64,000 bases of DNA from Paenibacillus cellulositrophicus (GCF_009363095.1 NZ_CP045296.1:310001-374000), one strand, 5' to 3'. Positions 1 through 9,742 are shown, counted from the stretch's first letter. Numbers and translations are program-made. Notes: generated by a model from the sequence alone, not told the origin.

Positions 1-127
1 GGCCCTCGCACCGCAGGCGGTCAAGAACGCCACGATCGTGCTGTCGATGATTCCGGTGCTGCTGATCTATCCTTTTGCCCAAAAGTATTTTGCCAAAGGA
101 GTCATGTTAGGTTCCGAGAAGGGTTAA
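1..127 (+). CDS. ABC transporter permease, LplC/YtcP-like (3' end only)
   Basis: Only the last 41 residues are in the window, read from base 2 to the TAA at 125-127. The tail has a hydrophobic segment followed by YPFAQKYFAKGVMLGSEKG, the typical end of the second permease of Lpl/Ytc-type oligosaccharide importers. The complete permease at 53270-54151 in this window ends almost the same way (YPFLQRFFVKGVMVGSLKG). By family this is an inner-membrane subunit that works with a lipoprotein binding protein and a partner permease, both presumably upstream. The next gene, an AraC sensor-regulator, begins 43 bases later on the same strand, a common arrangement for these importers. Confidence 0.85.
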   Translation, partial: ALAPQAVKNATIVLSMIPVLLIYPFAQKYFAKGVMLGSEKG

Positions 128-170
128 GCGGACGGATGTGGAATAGTTGTCATCATGAGAGGTGACGCCA

Positions 171-2435
171 ATGAATCGGCTGCTTGCAAACCGGGGACTA
201 CTGCAAATCTTCTGCTCTCTGCTGTTAGTCATCATGATCATGTCTGCATCAAGCTATGTCGTTTACAAAAAATCCATTTCCGGCATCTATGACAAAGTTA
301 CGCAAAACAATCGGCTCGTCGTTAAAAATATCATCCAGGCGTTCGACAGCAGCTTTACGACGGTCAACAATCTGATTTTTACGATCCACGGACTGCCGTT
401 TGATCCGGTCAAATCCGGAGACGACGGCCGTATGGATATGGCACAGGTCTATAATTTGCAGGATAATCTGGCATCGCTGATTTCTTCTGTCGATTATATC
501 GAAGATGTCATCGTTTTTTACGACAACCAGGATCTGGCCATTACGGCTAATGGAACGAGCGACATGAAGCTGCTCTTCCAGAACAAGTATAGGCACGATA
601 CGTACAATGCCTCGTACTGGCGCAGCTTTTCCAAATCCAAACGTCCGTTTACGGTATTTCCTTCTTCCGATTACATGATGCAGACGGAAGGGTCTAAAAC
701 GCAAAGCCGGCAGCTCATCGCCGTCATGGACGGCAACAAATACAAGCTGTCGGATAAAAACGTGATTATCCTGATCAATGCGGAAAAGCTGCTGCAGCAT
801 GTGAACATGTCCTCCATGATTCCGGGAGCGTCCATGATCGTGCTGGACGGCGACCGGAAAATCGTGCTCAGCACGGAAAAAAACTGGGACCTGGTCGAAG
901 TGCTGAACGACGTCTATTTTAACCAGTCCCAGGAAGACTCGCTGACCCGCGGTGACTTCGAGTATCATGTGTACCAGTCGGATTACAACGATTTCATTTA
1001 CATTGATAAGATGCCTTATCAATTCCAGAATATCGATACCGTGGCCAGCGGCAGCCGGATCATTATGGTGATCGCCATTGTGAGCGCGGTGCTGCTGTCC
1101 GGGCTGCTCAGCGTCTATCTGTACCTGCCGGTCAAAGGCATTCTTCAGCTGTTCGGAGAGGGCCGCGTCAAAGGGAATGACTTTCGGAAAATCTACAGCG
1201 GCATCGTCAAAGTCCAGCGCGAGAACGAAGCGCTAAGGCAGCGGATGGAGAGAGCCGAGGCTGATATGTGCAGGAACGCGTTCTTCCGGGTGCTGGAAAG
1301 CCAACGCTCCAGCGACATCGCGCGGGATGTGCTGAAATATGAGCCGTTTTTCTTCCGGGACCGCAGCTTTGTGATGGCATCCCTTGAGTTGAGGCTTTCC
1401 CAGAAGGGGGATCGTTCTCATCCCGCGATGGAGCCCCGGCAGATGACTGAGCTGCTGCGCAAGGAACTTGGCAGCATGGCGGGTGCGGGCTATACGGCAG
1501 TGTTTCACCAGCGGGAGATGCAGTTTCTTATCCTGCTGGGCATACCGCAGGGCGGCGACCGGCAGACGGTGATATCCGGCTGGGCTGCCTTCATTCAGGA
1601 AGCGAACCGCGATGTGCTGCCTGGGTATGTGCTCCGTTCCTTTGTCAGCAAGGATTATGAGGCTCATGTCCCGAACCTTCTGTCCGCTTATCAGGACATC
1701 TTGAACGGGATGCTCTACCGGAACGTACAGGATGAGGCGCAGACCGTGATCGATACTGCGGCGGTACAGTATGTGGGTGACGTTTATTTTCCACTGGAGA
1801 AAATGGATCATTTGGCCCGCTGCCTGACGGCCGGACTGACTGAGGAGAGCATCCAAATCGTGACGGACATTATTCACGAAAATGCAGGCCGGAACATTCA
1901 TCATTATCATCTGGCCCATGTGGCCAAAAGCATGTTCCTCTATCTGATCAAGCCGGCCAAAGCTACGGCGGAAGGCGATCAGGAACTGATGCAGCTGGAG
2001 TCCCGGTTCATACGGCGGGTTGAGCAGGCATTTGATCACCGCGAAATCACGGAGGCGCTCCTGGAAGTGGTGAAGCGGGTTGCCGGCAGCCGCGGCGGCG
2101 AGCCGAAAAGCAAGCTGAATCCTGCCTTTATTTCGCAGTACATCGAGCTTCATTATATGAACAACCTGTACCTCGACCATATGGCGGAGGTGCTGGATAC
2201 GAGCCCGAAATACTTTTCGAATTATTTCAAAAAAACGTTCGGCATCAACTACGTCGAATACCTGAACAAGGTGCGGCTGGCGCACGCCCGCGAATTTCTG
2301 AAGAACACCGATTACAACATATCGGAAATCGGGGAAAAGACGGGGTACATGAACGCGTCAACCTTTACCACGACGTTCAAAAAATACTACGGCATCTCCC
2401 CCAGCGAATACCGGAAAATGGCGGGGGAGGGGTAG
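171..2435 (+). CDS. AraC-family regulator with membrane-bound extracellular sensor (YesN-like)
   Basis: About 754 residues. A membrane segment at about 10-30 and a second at about 295-320 enclose an extracytoplasmic sensor region. A cytoplasmic linker follows, then a C-terminal AraC double helix-turn-helix at about 654-750, with FSNYFKKTFG and the ending YYGISPSEYRKM. This is the one-protein sensor-regulator type found beside Lpl/Ytc sugar importers, which by family knowledge senses the imported glycan or its binding protein. A GTG at 162 is in frame, but ATG 171 is preferred because GAGAGGTG lies just upstream with about 6 bases of spacing. It lies between the permease end and an oxidoreductase in a tight same-strand run and probably controls that locus. 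The substrate is not readable. Confidence 0.9.
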   Translation: MNRLLANRGLLQIFCSLLLVIMIMSASSYVVYKKSISGIYDKVTQNNRLVVKNIIQAFDSSFTTVNNLIFTIHGLPFDPVKSGDDGRMDMAQVYNLQDNLASLISSVDYIEDVIVFYDNQDLAITANGTSDMKLLFQNKYRHDTYNASYWRSFSKSKRPFTVFPSSDYMMQTEGSKTQSRQLIAVMDGNKYKLSDKNVIILINAEKLLQHVNMSSMIPGASMIVLDGDRKIVLSTEKNWDLVEVLNDVYFNQSQEDSLTRGDFEYHVYQSDYNDFIYIDKMPYQFQNIDTVASGSRIIMVIAIVSAVLLSGLLSVYLYLPVKGILQLFGEGRVKGNDFRKIYSGIVKVQRENEALRQRMERAEADMCRNAFFRVLESQRSSDIARDVLKYEPFFFRDRSFVMASLELRLSQKGDRSHPAMEPRQMTELLRKELGSMAGAGYTAVFHQREMQFLILLGIPQGGDRQTVISGWAAFIQEANRDVLPGYVLRSFVSKDYEAHVPNLLSAYQDILNGMLYRNVQDEAQTVIDTAAVQYVGDVYFPLEKMDHLARCLTAGLTEESIQIVTDIIHENAGRNIHHYHLAHVAKSMFLYLIKPAKATAEGDQELMQLESRFIRRVEQAFDHREITEALLEVVKRVAGSRGGEPKSKLNPAFISQYIELHYMNNLYLDHMAEVLDTSPKYFSNYFKKTFGINYVEYLNKVRLAHAREFLKNTDYNISEIGEKTGYMNASTFTTTFKKYYGISPSEYRKMAGEG

Positions 2436-2453
2436 AAGGAGCGAACTATCGTC

Positions 2454-3455
2454 ATGAAAGCCGTTGCCGCATTACGAGGAAGCATTGTAGTCACGGATAC
2501 GGAAGACCCGCCTCTGGAGAGGGGGCATGTCCGGATCCGGACCGAATATTCAGCCATTAGTCCCGGTACGGAGCTGTCTTTTCTGAAAAAGGGAGGCGAT
2601 CATCCGTCCCTGCTCGGGTACAGCGCGGCCGGCATCGTCGAGGAAATCGGCGAAGGCGTGAACGGCCTGCTGCCCGGTCAAAGGGTGGCATGTTATGGAG
2701 CCCCCTATGTCCGGCATGCGGAACGTCTCACGGTTCCGTCCAATTTAGTGGCCGCGGTACCGGACCACGTCCTGCCGGAGGAAGCCGCTTTTGCGGGCCT
2801 TGGGGCGATAGCCATTCATGCCCTGCGGACGGCGGATCTGCGGTTCGGGGAGTCGGCGGTGGTCGTGGGACTTGGCATTCTGGGCCAGATCATTGCCCAA
2901 ATCGCTTCAGCGGCTGCAGTTCGCGTCGCAGCGCTCGATTTGAACGCGCAGCGCGTACTGATGCTGCAGGAACAAGGAATCCGTCACGCGTATAACCGGC
3001 ATGAACAGCTTGAGGAGCAGCTGCAGATCCTCACGGACGGCCATGGGGCGGACAGCGTCATCTTGTGCGCAGGGGGGCCGGGGGAGGAGCTGATCAACCG
3101 GTCGCTCACCTGGATTCGCGACCGCGGCAATATCGTGGTTGTCGGCGACTTGACCACTACGTTTTCCCGTGGTCAGATGTTCGGCAAGGAGGCGCAGGTG
3201 CTCATCTCCAGGGCCGGCGGGCCCGGCAGATATGACAGCGGATATGAGAAGGATAACCGTGATTATCCGATTGGTTATGTGCGGTGGACCGAGGGCAGAA
3301 ACGTTGCGGAATACGTCCGCCTCCTCGCAGAAGGACGAATATCGGTACTGCCGCTCATATCGCACCGCTACCCGCTAGGTGAAGCGGAAGCGGCTTACGC
3401 CAACTATTTGAATCCTACGGATTGTCTGGGAACGATTCTCGAATACGAATCCTGA
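2454..3455 (+). CDS. MDR-superfamily oxidoreductase lacking zinc-ligand cysteines
   Basis: 333 residues of the medium-chain dehydrogenase fold: an N-terminal GroES-like part (LLGYSAAGIVEEIGEGV near 54-70) and a Rossmann NAD(P)-binding part (VVVGLGILGQI near 135-146). The place where zinc alcohol dehydrogenases carry the catalytic Cys reads ISPGTELSF, with no cysteine, as in the BchC-like and bi-domain sugar oxidoreductase branch. It probably acts on a sugar or polyol, but the substrate cannot be read. It starts 18 bases after the AraC gene and ends 14 bases before the large secreted protein, so it is probably co-transcribed with both. The ATG at 2454 follows AGAAGGAGCG. Confidence 0.8.
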   Translation: MKAVAALRGSIVVTDTEDPPLERGHVRIRTEYSAISPGTELSFLKKGGDHPSLLGYSAAGIVEEIGEGVNGLLPGQRVACYGAPYVRHAERLTVPSNLVAAVPDHVLPEEAAFAGLGAIAIHALRTADLRFGESAVVVGLGILGQIIAQIASAAAVRVAALDLNAQRVLMLQEQGIRHAYNRHEQLEEQLQILTDGHGADSVILCAGGPGEELINRSLTWIRDRGNIVVVGDLTTTFSRGQMFGKEAQVLISRAGGPGRYDSGYEKDNRDYPIGYVRWTEGRNVAEYVRLLAEGRISVLPLISHRYPLGEAEAAYANYLNPTDCLGTILEYES

Positions 3456-3469
3456 AGGAGGATGTGTGA

Positions 3470-6400
3470 ATGCGGAAGTCATGGTTTGCACTATTGGCAT
3501 GTGTTGTACTGTTAACAGGCTGGACTGGATTGGGAGGCAGCGGCACGGCAAAGGCGGAAGACAGCCGTCTGTCGCAGAAAGTGTATGGCAGCCCGGAAGA
3601 GCTGCTGCCGCCGCTGAACTACACCGTTTCGATTTTTAACGGGACCGTAGGCTATGAAGAGGGACGGCCGGTCATGTATACCGTGTCTAAAGGGAAACCG
3701 GGCCAACTGAATGTCATTGACCTGGAGGATTACAAGCTGCTGCGCAGCATTCCGATCCCGCCCTCGGAGAGCTCATGGGCGCATACGGTTGCGCCGGACG
3801 GCACGCTGTACGTCGCGGCCGACGGCAGCGGGGCCAGGTTGTGGAAATATTCTCCGGTGACGCATACCGTGGAACAGGCCGCCTCCTTTGCGGGCGAATC
3901 ATGGCCGATCTGTATCACAACGGATGAGGCGGGCCGGGTATACGTCGGTACGTATCCTGGAGGCAAGGTGATTCAGTACGATCCAGCCACCGGCCAAACC
4001 AAGGACTATGGCCGCGTGATCGGTAACATTGCCCAAGAATATGTCCGCTCCATCGCATATCAGGGCGGTAACATTTATGCGGGAACGGCGCATCATCAGA
4101 TTGTCCGCGTTAACCTGGAGACCGGCGAGAAGACGGACATTGCCGCGTCACTGAATGTTCCGGAAGGGGACGATACGGTATACGATTTGGACACTATCGA
4201 CAACCGCTACCTGTTCGCCCGTTATACGGATGGCAGTGGTGTGCCGGGTCCGGCGTACATCTATGATACACAAACCGGTTCCTGGCTCGATACGGTGCTG
4301 GACAACGTGACCGGACTGCACGAGACCGATTCCTTGGACGGCAAAATTTATTTTATGTCCGACAAAAAATTGAAGACCTTCGATCTTGCCACGCATGAAG
4401 TCAGCGAAACAGGAATGGAGTATAATAGCGGATTCCGGGGAGCCGATTGGGTAGAGTTTCCGAACAACCCCGACCTCCCGGGTAAAAACCTGGTTACCGT
4501 CCGCTATGACGGCGGAGTGGCGATCATGAACATCGAGACCAAGCAAGTGCACCTGATGCCATCCGTCGTTCCGGGATTGCCTGGCGTGGTGAACCGGATC
4601 CAGTCCGCTCCGGACGGGAATCTGTTCGTCACCGGGGTACAAACGAGCCGGGGTTCGATTATCGACCCGAATACCCTGACTTCCTCGGCATTCTCCATTG
4701 GTCAGGCGGACAGTGTATATCCGCTCGGCGATAAAATGTATATGGGCGTCTATCCTGAAGGAGCGCTGTTCGAATACGACATGACCAAGCCGCCGGGGAC
4801 AGAAAACCCGAAGAAGACGTTCGTCCTGGAAAATGGGCAGGAACGCCTGGTGAATATGACATCGGGAGGCGGCAAGCTCTATATCGCGACCATCCCGGGT
4901 TACGGTACCCTTGGCGGATCGGTTACGGTATATGATCCCGCTACGGGGGACAGCCGCGTTCACCGCAACGTCGTGCAGGATCAAAGCGTCCTGAGCCTTG
5001 CCTATAAAGACGGCAAATTGTTCGGATCGACGACGATTCGCGGGGGATTGGGCTCGGAGCCATCGGCGGATGAAGCGAAAATATTCGTATGGGACACCCA
5101 GACCGAGCAGAAGATCACGGAATTCCCGCTGCGGATTGCCGGACTCGATAAACCGGTCTTCATCGGGGATTTGAGCGTAGGTCCGGACGGACTGATCTGG
5201 GGCGCGGCGTATGAATACGTGTTTGCACTGGATCCAAATACGTATCAGGTTGTAAAGAGCAAAAAGGTGCAGTCTGGCGTTAGCTATACGCAGTGGGCTC
5301 ATCACACGATCCGCTGGTCGGAAGACGGCCTTATGTACGTTTTATTCAACAACAAACTGACGGTCATTGATCCGCAAACGCTGGAATCGCGCACGATCAC
5401 CAATGCCGCCCGGTTCGAGCTCGGCAAGGACGGCAACATCTACTTTACGGACAATGCCACGAATACGATCATGTACCGGATTGAGGTCGATGGGGAAATT
5501 GTCGAACAGCCACCTGGCATTCCGCTTCCGGTTAAAAATCCAGGATTTGAGGATGCCGTGAATGGCACTGCGATCCCCGGTTGGACGTCCTTGTTTGCCA
5601 CCGGTTCCGATTTGAGCTACGCGGTCAGCACGGACCGGAGCTCCTCCGGCAGTGCCAGCCTGAAGCTGAAAGATAATACCCGTACGGGATCCGTCGCCTT
5701 GCAAAGCGATAAGATCACCGTTGAACCGGGCAAGAAATACACGTCCAAAGTCCAGGTGTATATCGAATCGGGACAGCCGGGAACGATGCTGCGCTTCTTT
5801 GACAGCAGCAATCAGACGCTGGCAACGCAGGAGATCCATCTGGACGAGAGCCGGCTGGCCCAGTGGCAGACCGTGACGCTAAACGCCATGGCTCCCGACA
5901 ATGCGGCCTACGCCCGCTTGATCGCAGTGGTCAGCCGCTACAACATGGCGTCGGCATATTATGACGACTTCTCCCTGTCCGTTGAAGGGACGCCTGAACC
6001 GGCGGATCAGGCAGCGCCTGTGTCTGCGGCCGAGGTATCGCCCGCTGCAGGCGAGAGCGGCTGGCTGAACCGTGACGCATCCGTGCAAATCCAGGCGGAG
6101 GACGAGGGCAGCGGCGTGGCCGCCATAACCTATGCTGCCAGCGGAGCGGGTTCGCTTGAACCGGTTCGAGTAGAAGGAGCAACCGCGTCCTTCAACGTGA
6201 CTGCCGAAGGAGTCACCACGGTGACCTATTCGGCCGAGGACCAGGCCGGCAACAAGGAGGATGCGCGGGAGCTTACGGTCAAGATCGATAAAACGGCGCC
6301 TGAAATCACGTTTACCGGGGAAGCAGCCTATACGGTAGATCAGAAGGTGTCCATTCAGTGTGCGGCGTCCGACAGCTTATCCGGTGTCGCATCGGAACCG

Positions 6401-6754
6401 TGCATCGGGACAGACCGGCCCGCATATGAGCTGGAGCCTGGCACCAATGTGATCACGGCTTCGGCTAAAGATGCCGCAGGCAATGAAAGCACCAAGGATT
6501 TTTCATTCGGGGTTACGGCAACGTACGACAGTCTGGGCACGCTTGTGCGTTCGTTCCTGCCTGCGGATGCCGACTTTGCTCAGTCGCTGAACGCGAAGCT
6601 GCTGGCGGCCAAGGCTTCGGCCGGACGTGATCAGGCTCAAGCGGTGCAGGGTCAGCTGTCCGCGTTCGAGCAGGAGGTTACCGCCCAAAGCGGCAATAAG
6701 CTGACGGCGGATCAGGCAGCGGTCCTGCTGAAGTGGGTGAAAACGCTGAAATAG
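3470..6754 (+). CDS. large secreted beta-propeller protein with carbohydrate-binding, Ig-like and FIMAH-like domains
   Basis: 1094 residues. The signal peptide is residues 1-29, with likely cleavage after AKA. Residues about 60-680 hold repeated YDPATG/VYDPATGDSR-like blades with aromatic and GG turns, consistent with a PQQ/WD40-like beta-propeller. About 687-842 (from NPGFEDAVNGT to YYDDFSL) resembles a CBM4/9-type carbohydrate-binding beta-sandwich. Two Ig-like modules follow near 846-935 and 940-1010, then a helical FIMAH-like domain at 1017-1094. No catalytic motif was identified, so it may be a lyase-like enzyme, a binding protein or a surface anchor. AGGAGG precedes the ATG. It is last in the run with the importer end, AraC regulator and oxidoreductase, which suggests extracellular polysaccharide capture or cleavage. 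Confidence 0.75.
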   Translation: MRKSWFALLACVVLLTGWTGLGGSGTAKAEDSRLSQKVYGSPEELLPPLNYTVSIFNGTVGYEEGRPVMYTVSKGKPGQLNVIDLEDYKLLRSIPIPPSESSWAHTVAPDGTLYVAADGSGARLWKYSPVTHTVEQAASFAGESWPICITTDEAGRVYVGTYPGGKVIQYDPATGQTKDYGRVIGNIAQEYVRSIAYQGGNIYAGTAHHQIVRVNLETGEKTDIAASLNVPEGDDTVYDLDTIDNRYLFARYTDGSGVPGPAYIYDTQTGSWLDTVLDNVTGLHETDSLDGKIYFMSDKKLKTFDLATHEVSETGMEYNSGFRGADWVEFPNNPDLPGKNLVTVRYDGGVAIMNIETKQVHLMPSVVPGLPGVVNRIQSAPDGNLFVTGVQTSRGSIIDPNTLTSSAFSIGQADSVYPLGDKMYMGVYPEGALFEYDMTKPPGTENPKKTFVLENGQERLVNMTSGGGKLYIATIPGYGTLGGSVTVYDPATGDSRVHRNVVQDQSVLSLAYKDGKLFGSTTIRGGLGSEPSADEAKIFVWDTQTEQKITEFPLRIAGLDKPVFIGDLSVGPDGLIWGAAYEYVFALDPNTYQVVKSKKVQSGVSYTQWAHHTIRWSEDGLMYVLFNNKLTVIDPQTLESRTITNAARFELGKDGNIYFTDNATNTIMYRIEVDGEIVEQPPGIPLPVKNPGFEDAVNGTAIPGWTSLFATGSDLSYAVSTDRSSSGSASLKLKDNTRTGSVALQSDKITVEPGKKYTSKVQVYIESGQPGTMLRFFDSSNQTLATQEIHLDESRLAQWQTVTLNAMAPDNAAYARLIAVVSRYNMASAYYDDFSLSVEGTPEPADQAAPVSAAEVSPAAGESGWLNRDASVQIQAEDEGSGVAAITYAASGAGSLEPVRVEGATASFNVTAEGVTTVTYSAEDQAGNKEDARELTVKIDKTAPEITFTGEAAYTVDQKVSIQCAASDSLSGVASEPCIGTDRPAYELEPGTNVITASAKDAAGNESTKDFSFGVTATYDSLGTLVRSFLPADADFAQSLNAKLLAAKASAGRDQAQAVQGQLSAFEQEVTAQSGNKLTADQAAVLLKWVKTLK

Positions 6755-6797
6755 AAGGATATCGAAATGAACAGTCGTGTTAAGCGTCGTCAAATGA

Positions 6798-6834
6798 GGA
6801 GTCTGCGAGCAAGCGCAGGCTCCTTTTCTTTTTC
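6798..6834 (+). terminator. Rho-independent terminator
   Basis: A 10-bp stem (GGAGTCTGCG with CGCAGGCTCC, one G-T pair) with a 6-base loop is followed by TTTTCTTTTT. It closes the operon ending with the propeller protein. Confidence 0.9.
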
Positions 6835-6994
6835 TGGACGATTCCGGATCTTTAGAACCGGCGAGGTTACCAGTGTTTGCAAAAATCGGCAACTTTCCCA
6901 AACGAAAAAGCGTTTAACATGTAGTTCGATCCGGATCGAAAACCGGACAAAGAGGATACTTATTTGATACAAGGGGCAGGGAGATGAAATAGTT

Positions 6995-8269
6995 ATGAAT
7001 AAAAAGCACCACTTTGGCACCGTAGCACGGTCTGCCGTGATGCTGACGATTTTGGGAGCCACGGTGATACCCAGCCCGTTTGTGGCGGCAGAGGATTTAG
7101 CAGTTCCGGCTAAGGTTCTGAGCATTCAGAACCCATCCTCAACTGGACAGGCGGCGCAGGTACCTGCCCAGAAGGCGGCAATCAAATGGAAATTTAGCCC
7201 TTCGTTTTACGATCAGGCAACCGGTTATTCCTACTACTCCGCCTCCTCCGACCAAATGAGCAGTCGCACCATCTATGTGGATCCGAAGGGGGAGTGGCAT
7301 GCGTTTGCAGAAGGCGTAACGATACATCGGGACTACACTTTGGAAACACCGGTCGTGGACAGGACGAAATACGGCGATCCTATGGAAGGACTCTACTCGA
7401 CCGTATATGACCCATCAAAGGAGACTGCGACGAGAGGGGTATATTTTGCAGGCGGCTCGGACCTCCAGCATGGATTTCGTTACGTAAAAAACTATTACAA
7501 GCGGAAGGACGCGCAGGGAAAGGAGTATACTGCTTCCGATTTCAGCCTGCTCCTTCGAACCCATTCCGGAGTGATCCGCGAGATCGAGCGTGTGCCTAAC
7601 CGTTTGCGTTTTAAGGCGATGCCGGACGGAAATGCGCTTGCGGTTCAGTACAGCGCTCCCCATAATCCGGATGAAATACTGATCATCAACACCGAAACGG
7701 GGAAGAAGAAGCACCTGGCATATGGCCGACCAGAATACTATGACGCAAAAGGGGGGCGGCTTCTCATCACCCTCAATAAAACGGGAAATCCAAGCATCGT
7801 GTATACGCTAGCCGACGGTAAGCAGCGCCCGGCGACGGAACAGGATTGGAAAGCGTTTAGCAGCATTAGCTTGGCTGAAGTCCGCCACCTTCCGTGGCCG
7901 GACCCTGCCACTGCGCCTTCAGCTGATTTGCAGCCACAGGATTTGCCGGTGACATCGGTCCAATCTCAAGATCAAATCTTGGTCCGAGCTGCGATTGGCG
8001 GTCGTGCGGTGAATTTATCCTTTGCTTTTGTCCAAAACGGCCGGACTCTGTTCCCCGTTCGCGAATTGGCGGAGCAGACAGGGCTGGAGGTTAAGCAAAC
8101 GAAGGTGTCTGGAAAAGCGGGGGGCACATCTTTTACCTTGAAAGGACCTGGGGGGAGCGTAAGTTTAACGCCGACTGACCCTATGATGATCGGCAGCCAG
8201 CTCTTTATTGGCTCTGATATCTTGAAGCGGATTGGCCTGCCGGTGCAGGGGGTGAATTGGAATCCCTAA
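6995..8269 (+). CDS. secreted stalk-domain protein, copy 1 of a tandem pair
   Basis: 424 residues. The signal peptide is about 1-33 (cleavage near VAA|ED). The region about 65-290 is of unknown function, with motifs such as FYDQATGYSYYSA, RTIYVDPKGEWH and LADGKQRPATEQDW. The C-terminal region, about 325-424, resembles the copper-amine-oxidase N-terminal 'stalk' domain common in Paenibacillus surface proteins (FPVRELAEQTGLEV, then IGSQLFIGSDILKRIGLPV). The gene after it encodes a clear paralogue with the same layout. ATG 6995 follows CAGGGAGA. No enzymatic motif is recognisable; by domain type it is probably a cell-surface protein. The function is unknown. Confidence 0.75.
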   Translation: MNKKHHFGTVARSAVMLTILGATVIPSPFVAAEDLAVPAKVLSIQNPSSTGQAAQVPAQKAAIKWKFSPSFYDQATGYSYYSASSDQMSSRTIYVDPKGEWHAFAEGVTIHRDYTLETPVVDRTKYGDPMEGLYSTVYDPSKETATRGVYFAGGSDLQHGFRYVKNYYKRKDAQGKEYTASDFSLLLRTHSGVIREIERVPNRLRFKAMPDGNALAVQYSAPHNPDEILIINTETGKKKHLAYGRPEYYDAKGGRLLITLNKTGNPSIVYTLADGKQRPATEQDWKAFSSISLAEVRHLPWPDPATAPSADLQPQDLPVTSVQSQDQILVRAAIGGRAVNLSFAFVQNGRTLFPVRELAEQTGLEVKQTKVSGKAGGTSFTLKGPGGSVSLTPTDPMMIGSQLFIGSDILKRIGLPVQGVNWNP

Positions 8270-8389
8270 TTAGATGAGGGCGGAATTGGAGATTGGCTCA
8301 TCTTTGAAAGAAGGGATTGATGATAGATCCATCTAATGGTTACTCGAACCGAAAAACTAGGAATTACATAGTGAAAGGAGAAATCAACG

Positions 8390-9670
8390 GTGAACAAGAA
8401 GCACAAACGGAAGGCCTTGTTGTTTGCAGCGCTGCTGACTGCGGCGGGTACGGCGGTGGTGCCAAGCCCCAGCGTACAGGCAGAGGAGGCACCTGCGGCT
8501 CAGGATAAATATCAGACAATCGAGAAACTGCCGGCGAGCGCAGATCAGCCAACCAAGAAGCAGTCGAAAGAAACGTTCACATGGGAGTTCTATCCTATAT
8601 TTTTTGATAAGTCGACAGGACGTTCTTATTACAATGCGCATACTTTTGATGAGGAGCGTTCATACGAACGAACGATATATCAGGATGCAGATGGTCAATG
8701 GCATTCACTGGAAGAGGGGTTATCTGTCAATTGGGATTATGAACTGGGTGCGATCAAATTATGGAGATACGGGTTTGGCGAGGGACTCAGCGAACTCTTC
8801 TCCACGTTATACAATCCATCCAACGAAGTAGCAAACACAGGGGTTTATTGGATGGGCAGTGACGACAACCGTTACGGGCTACATTACATGAAAAATTACT
8901 ACACTCGGCAGGATACCAATGGCTATTGGCATTCATCCGAGTACATTCTGCTCCAACGAACAGAGGATGGCGTGGTCCGCGAGGTTGGACGTACCTGGCA
9001 TCGGCCGCTATATTACCCGGTGCCGAATGGTAAGGTTCTCGTTCAACAGTACAGTAACACGGCTAAAATGAATGAGTTATTGATTTATGATCCTGTTTCG
9101 GGGCTCATGAAGCACTTGGTCTACGCAAGCCTCGATTATTATGATCCACCTAGCGGGCGTCTGCTCGTCAACTATAACAAGCCGGGCCGCCCAATCGCAG
9201 TGATTACGTTGGCCGATGGAAAAATACGTCCGGCAACGGAAGATGATTGGCAGGAATTTAACCGTCTTTTGTCGGAAAAGGAAGACGCTGCGCCTCGGCC
9301 AAACGCATCGACCAAGCCCCCTGCCGATCTACAACCACAAAACTTGCCTGTGACACCCATTCAAATTCGTGATCAGATCACTGCAAGAGCCACTATTGGC
9401 GGCAAGGTGGTATATCTCAGTTTTGCCTTTATTCAATACGGACGCACGATGATTCCTGTACGGGAACTGATGGAGCAGACAGGTCTGGAAGTGATACAGC
9501 AGAAGGTGGCTGGGAAGGTAAACAGCAGTTCTTTTACCCTAAAAGGTCCGGGAGGAACCGAGACGGTCACGGCTGCTGACAGCATGATGATCGGTGACCG
9601 GCTCTATGTTGGATCTAATGTCTTGAAACGGATCGGCCTGCCGGTTCAGGGGATGAATTGGAATCTGTAA
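8390..9670 (+). CDS. secreted stalk-domain protein, copy 2 of a tandem pair
   Basis: 426 residues, GTG start at 8390 with AAAGGAG nine bases upstream. The signal peptide is about 1-31 (VQA|EE). The middle region parallels copy 1 block by block: FFDKSTGRSYYNA, RTIYQDADGQWH, GVYWMGSDDN, LADGKIRPATEDDW. The C-terminal stalk domain carries IPVRELMEQTGLEV and ends GLPVQGMNWNL against GLPVQGVNWNP in copy 1. It arose by tandem duplication, and the copies have diverged strongly in the middle while keeping both ends. The 120-base gap has no clear terminator, so co-transcription is possible. The function is unknown; surface localisation is an inference from the domains. Confidence 0.75.
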   Translation: MNKKHKRKALLFAALLTAAGTAVVPSPSVQAEEAPAAQDKYQTIEKLPASADQPTKKQSKETFTWEFYPIFFDKSTGRSYYNAHTFDEERSYERTIYQDADGQWHSLEEGLSVNWDYELGAIKLWRYGFGEGLSELFSTLYNPSNEVANTGVYWMGSDDNRYGLHYMKNYYTRQDTNGYWHSSEYILLQRTEDGVVREVGRTWHRPLYYPVPNGKVLVQQYSNTAKMNELLIYDPVSGLMKHLVYASLDYYDPPSGRLLVNYNKPGRPIAVITLADGKIRPATEDDWQEFNRLLSEKEDAAPRPNASTKPPADLQPQNLPVTPIQIRDQITARATIGGKVVYLSFAFIQYGRTMIPVRELMEQTGLEVIQQKVAGKVNSSSFTLKGPGGTETVTAADSMMIGDRLYVGSNVLKRIGLPVQGMNWNL

Positions 9671-9691
9671 GCAAGATCGCGGCCTTTCATA

Positions 9692-9742
9692 AAAAAACGG
9701 CATGCCCTCCCATGGTGTCTACATGGGAGGCATGCCGTTTTC
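9692..9742. terminator. Bidirectional hairpin terminator
   Basis: AAAACGGCATGCC, a bulged C and TCCCATG pair with CATGGGAGGCATGCCGTTTT. The A and T runs on both sides let it serve the stalk-protein gene from the left and the MFS gene from the right. Confidence 0.9.

Noticed and set aside
1233..2285. Minus-strand open frame of 350 codons opposite the first AraC regulator
   Set aside because: Shadow of the AraC coding strand; no recognisable domain.
4148..5305. Minus-strand open frame of 385 codons opposite the propeller protein
   Set aside because: Antisense to a well-supported secreted protein; composition rich in Arg, His and Ile without domains; no ribosome site.
6905..6925. Possible catabolite-responsive element around AAAGCGTTTAACA
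   Set aside because: Several consensus positions of the cre motif fail on both sides of the CG centre.
6767..6967. Short open frame after the propeller gene
   Set aside because: It runs straight through the terminator at 6798-6834.
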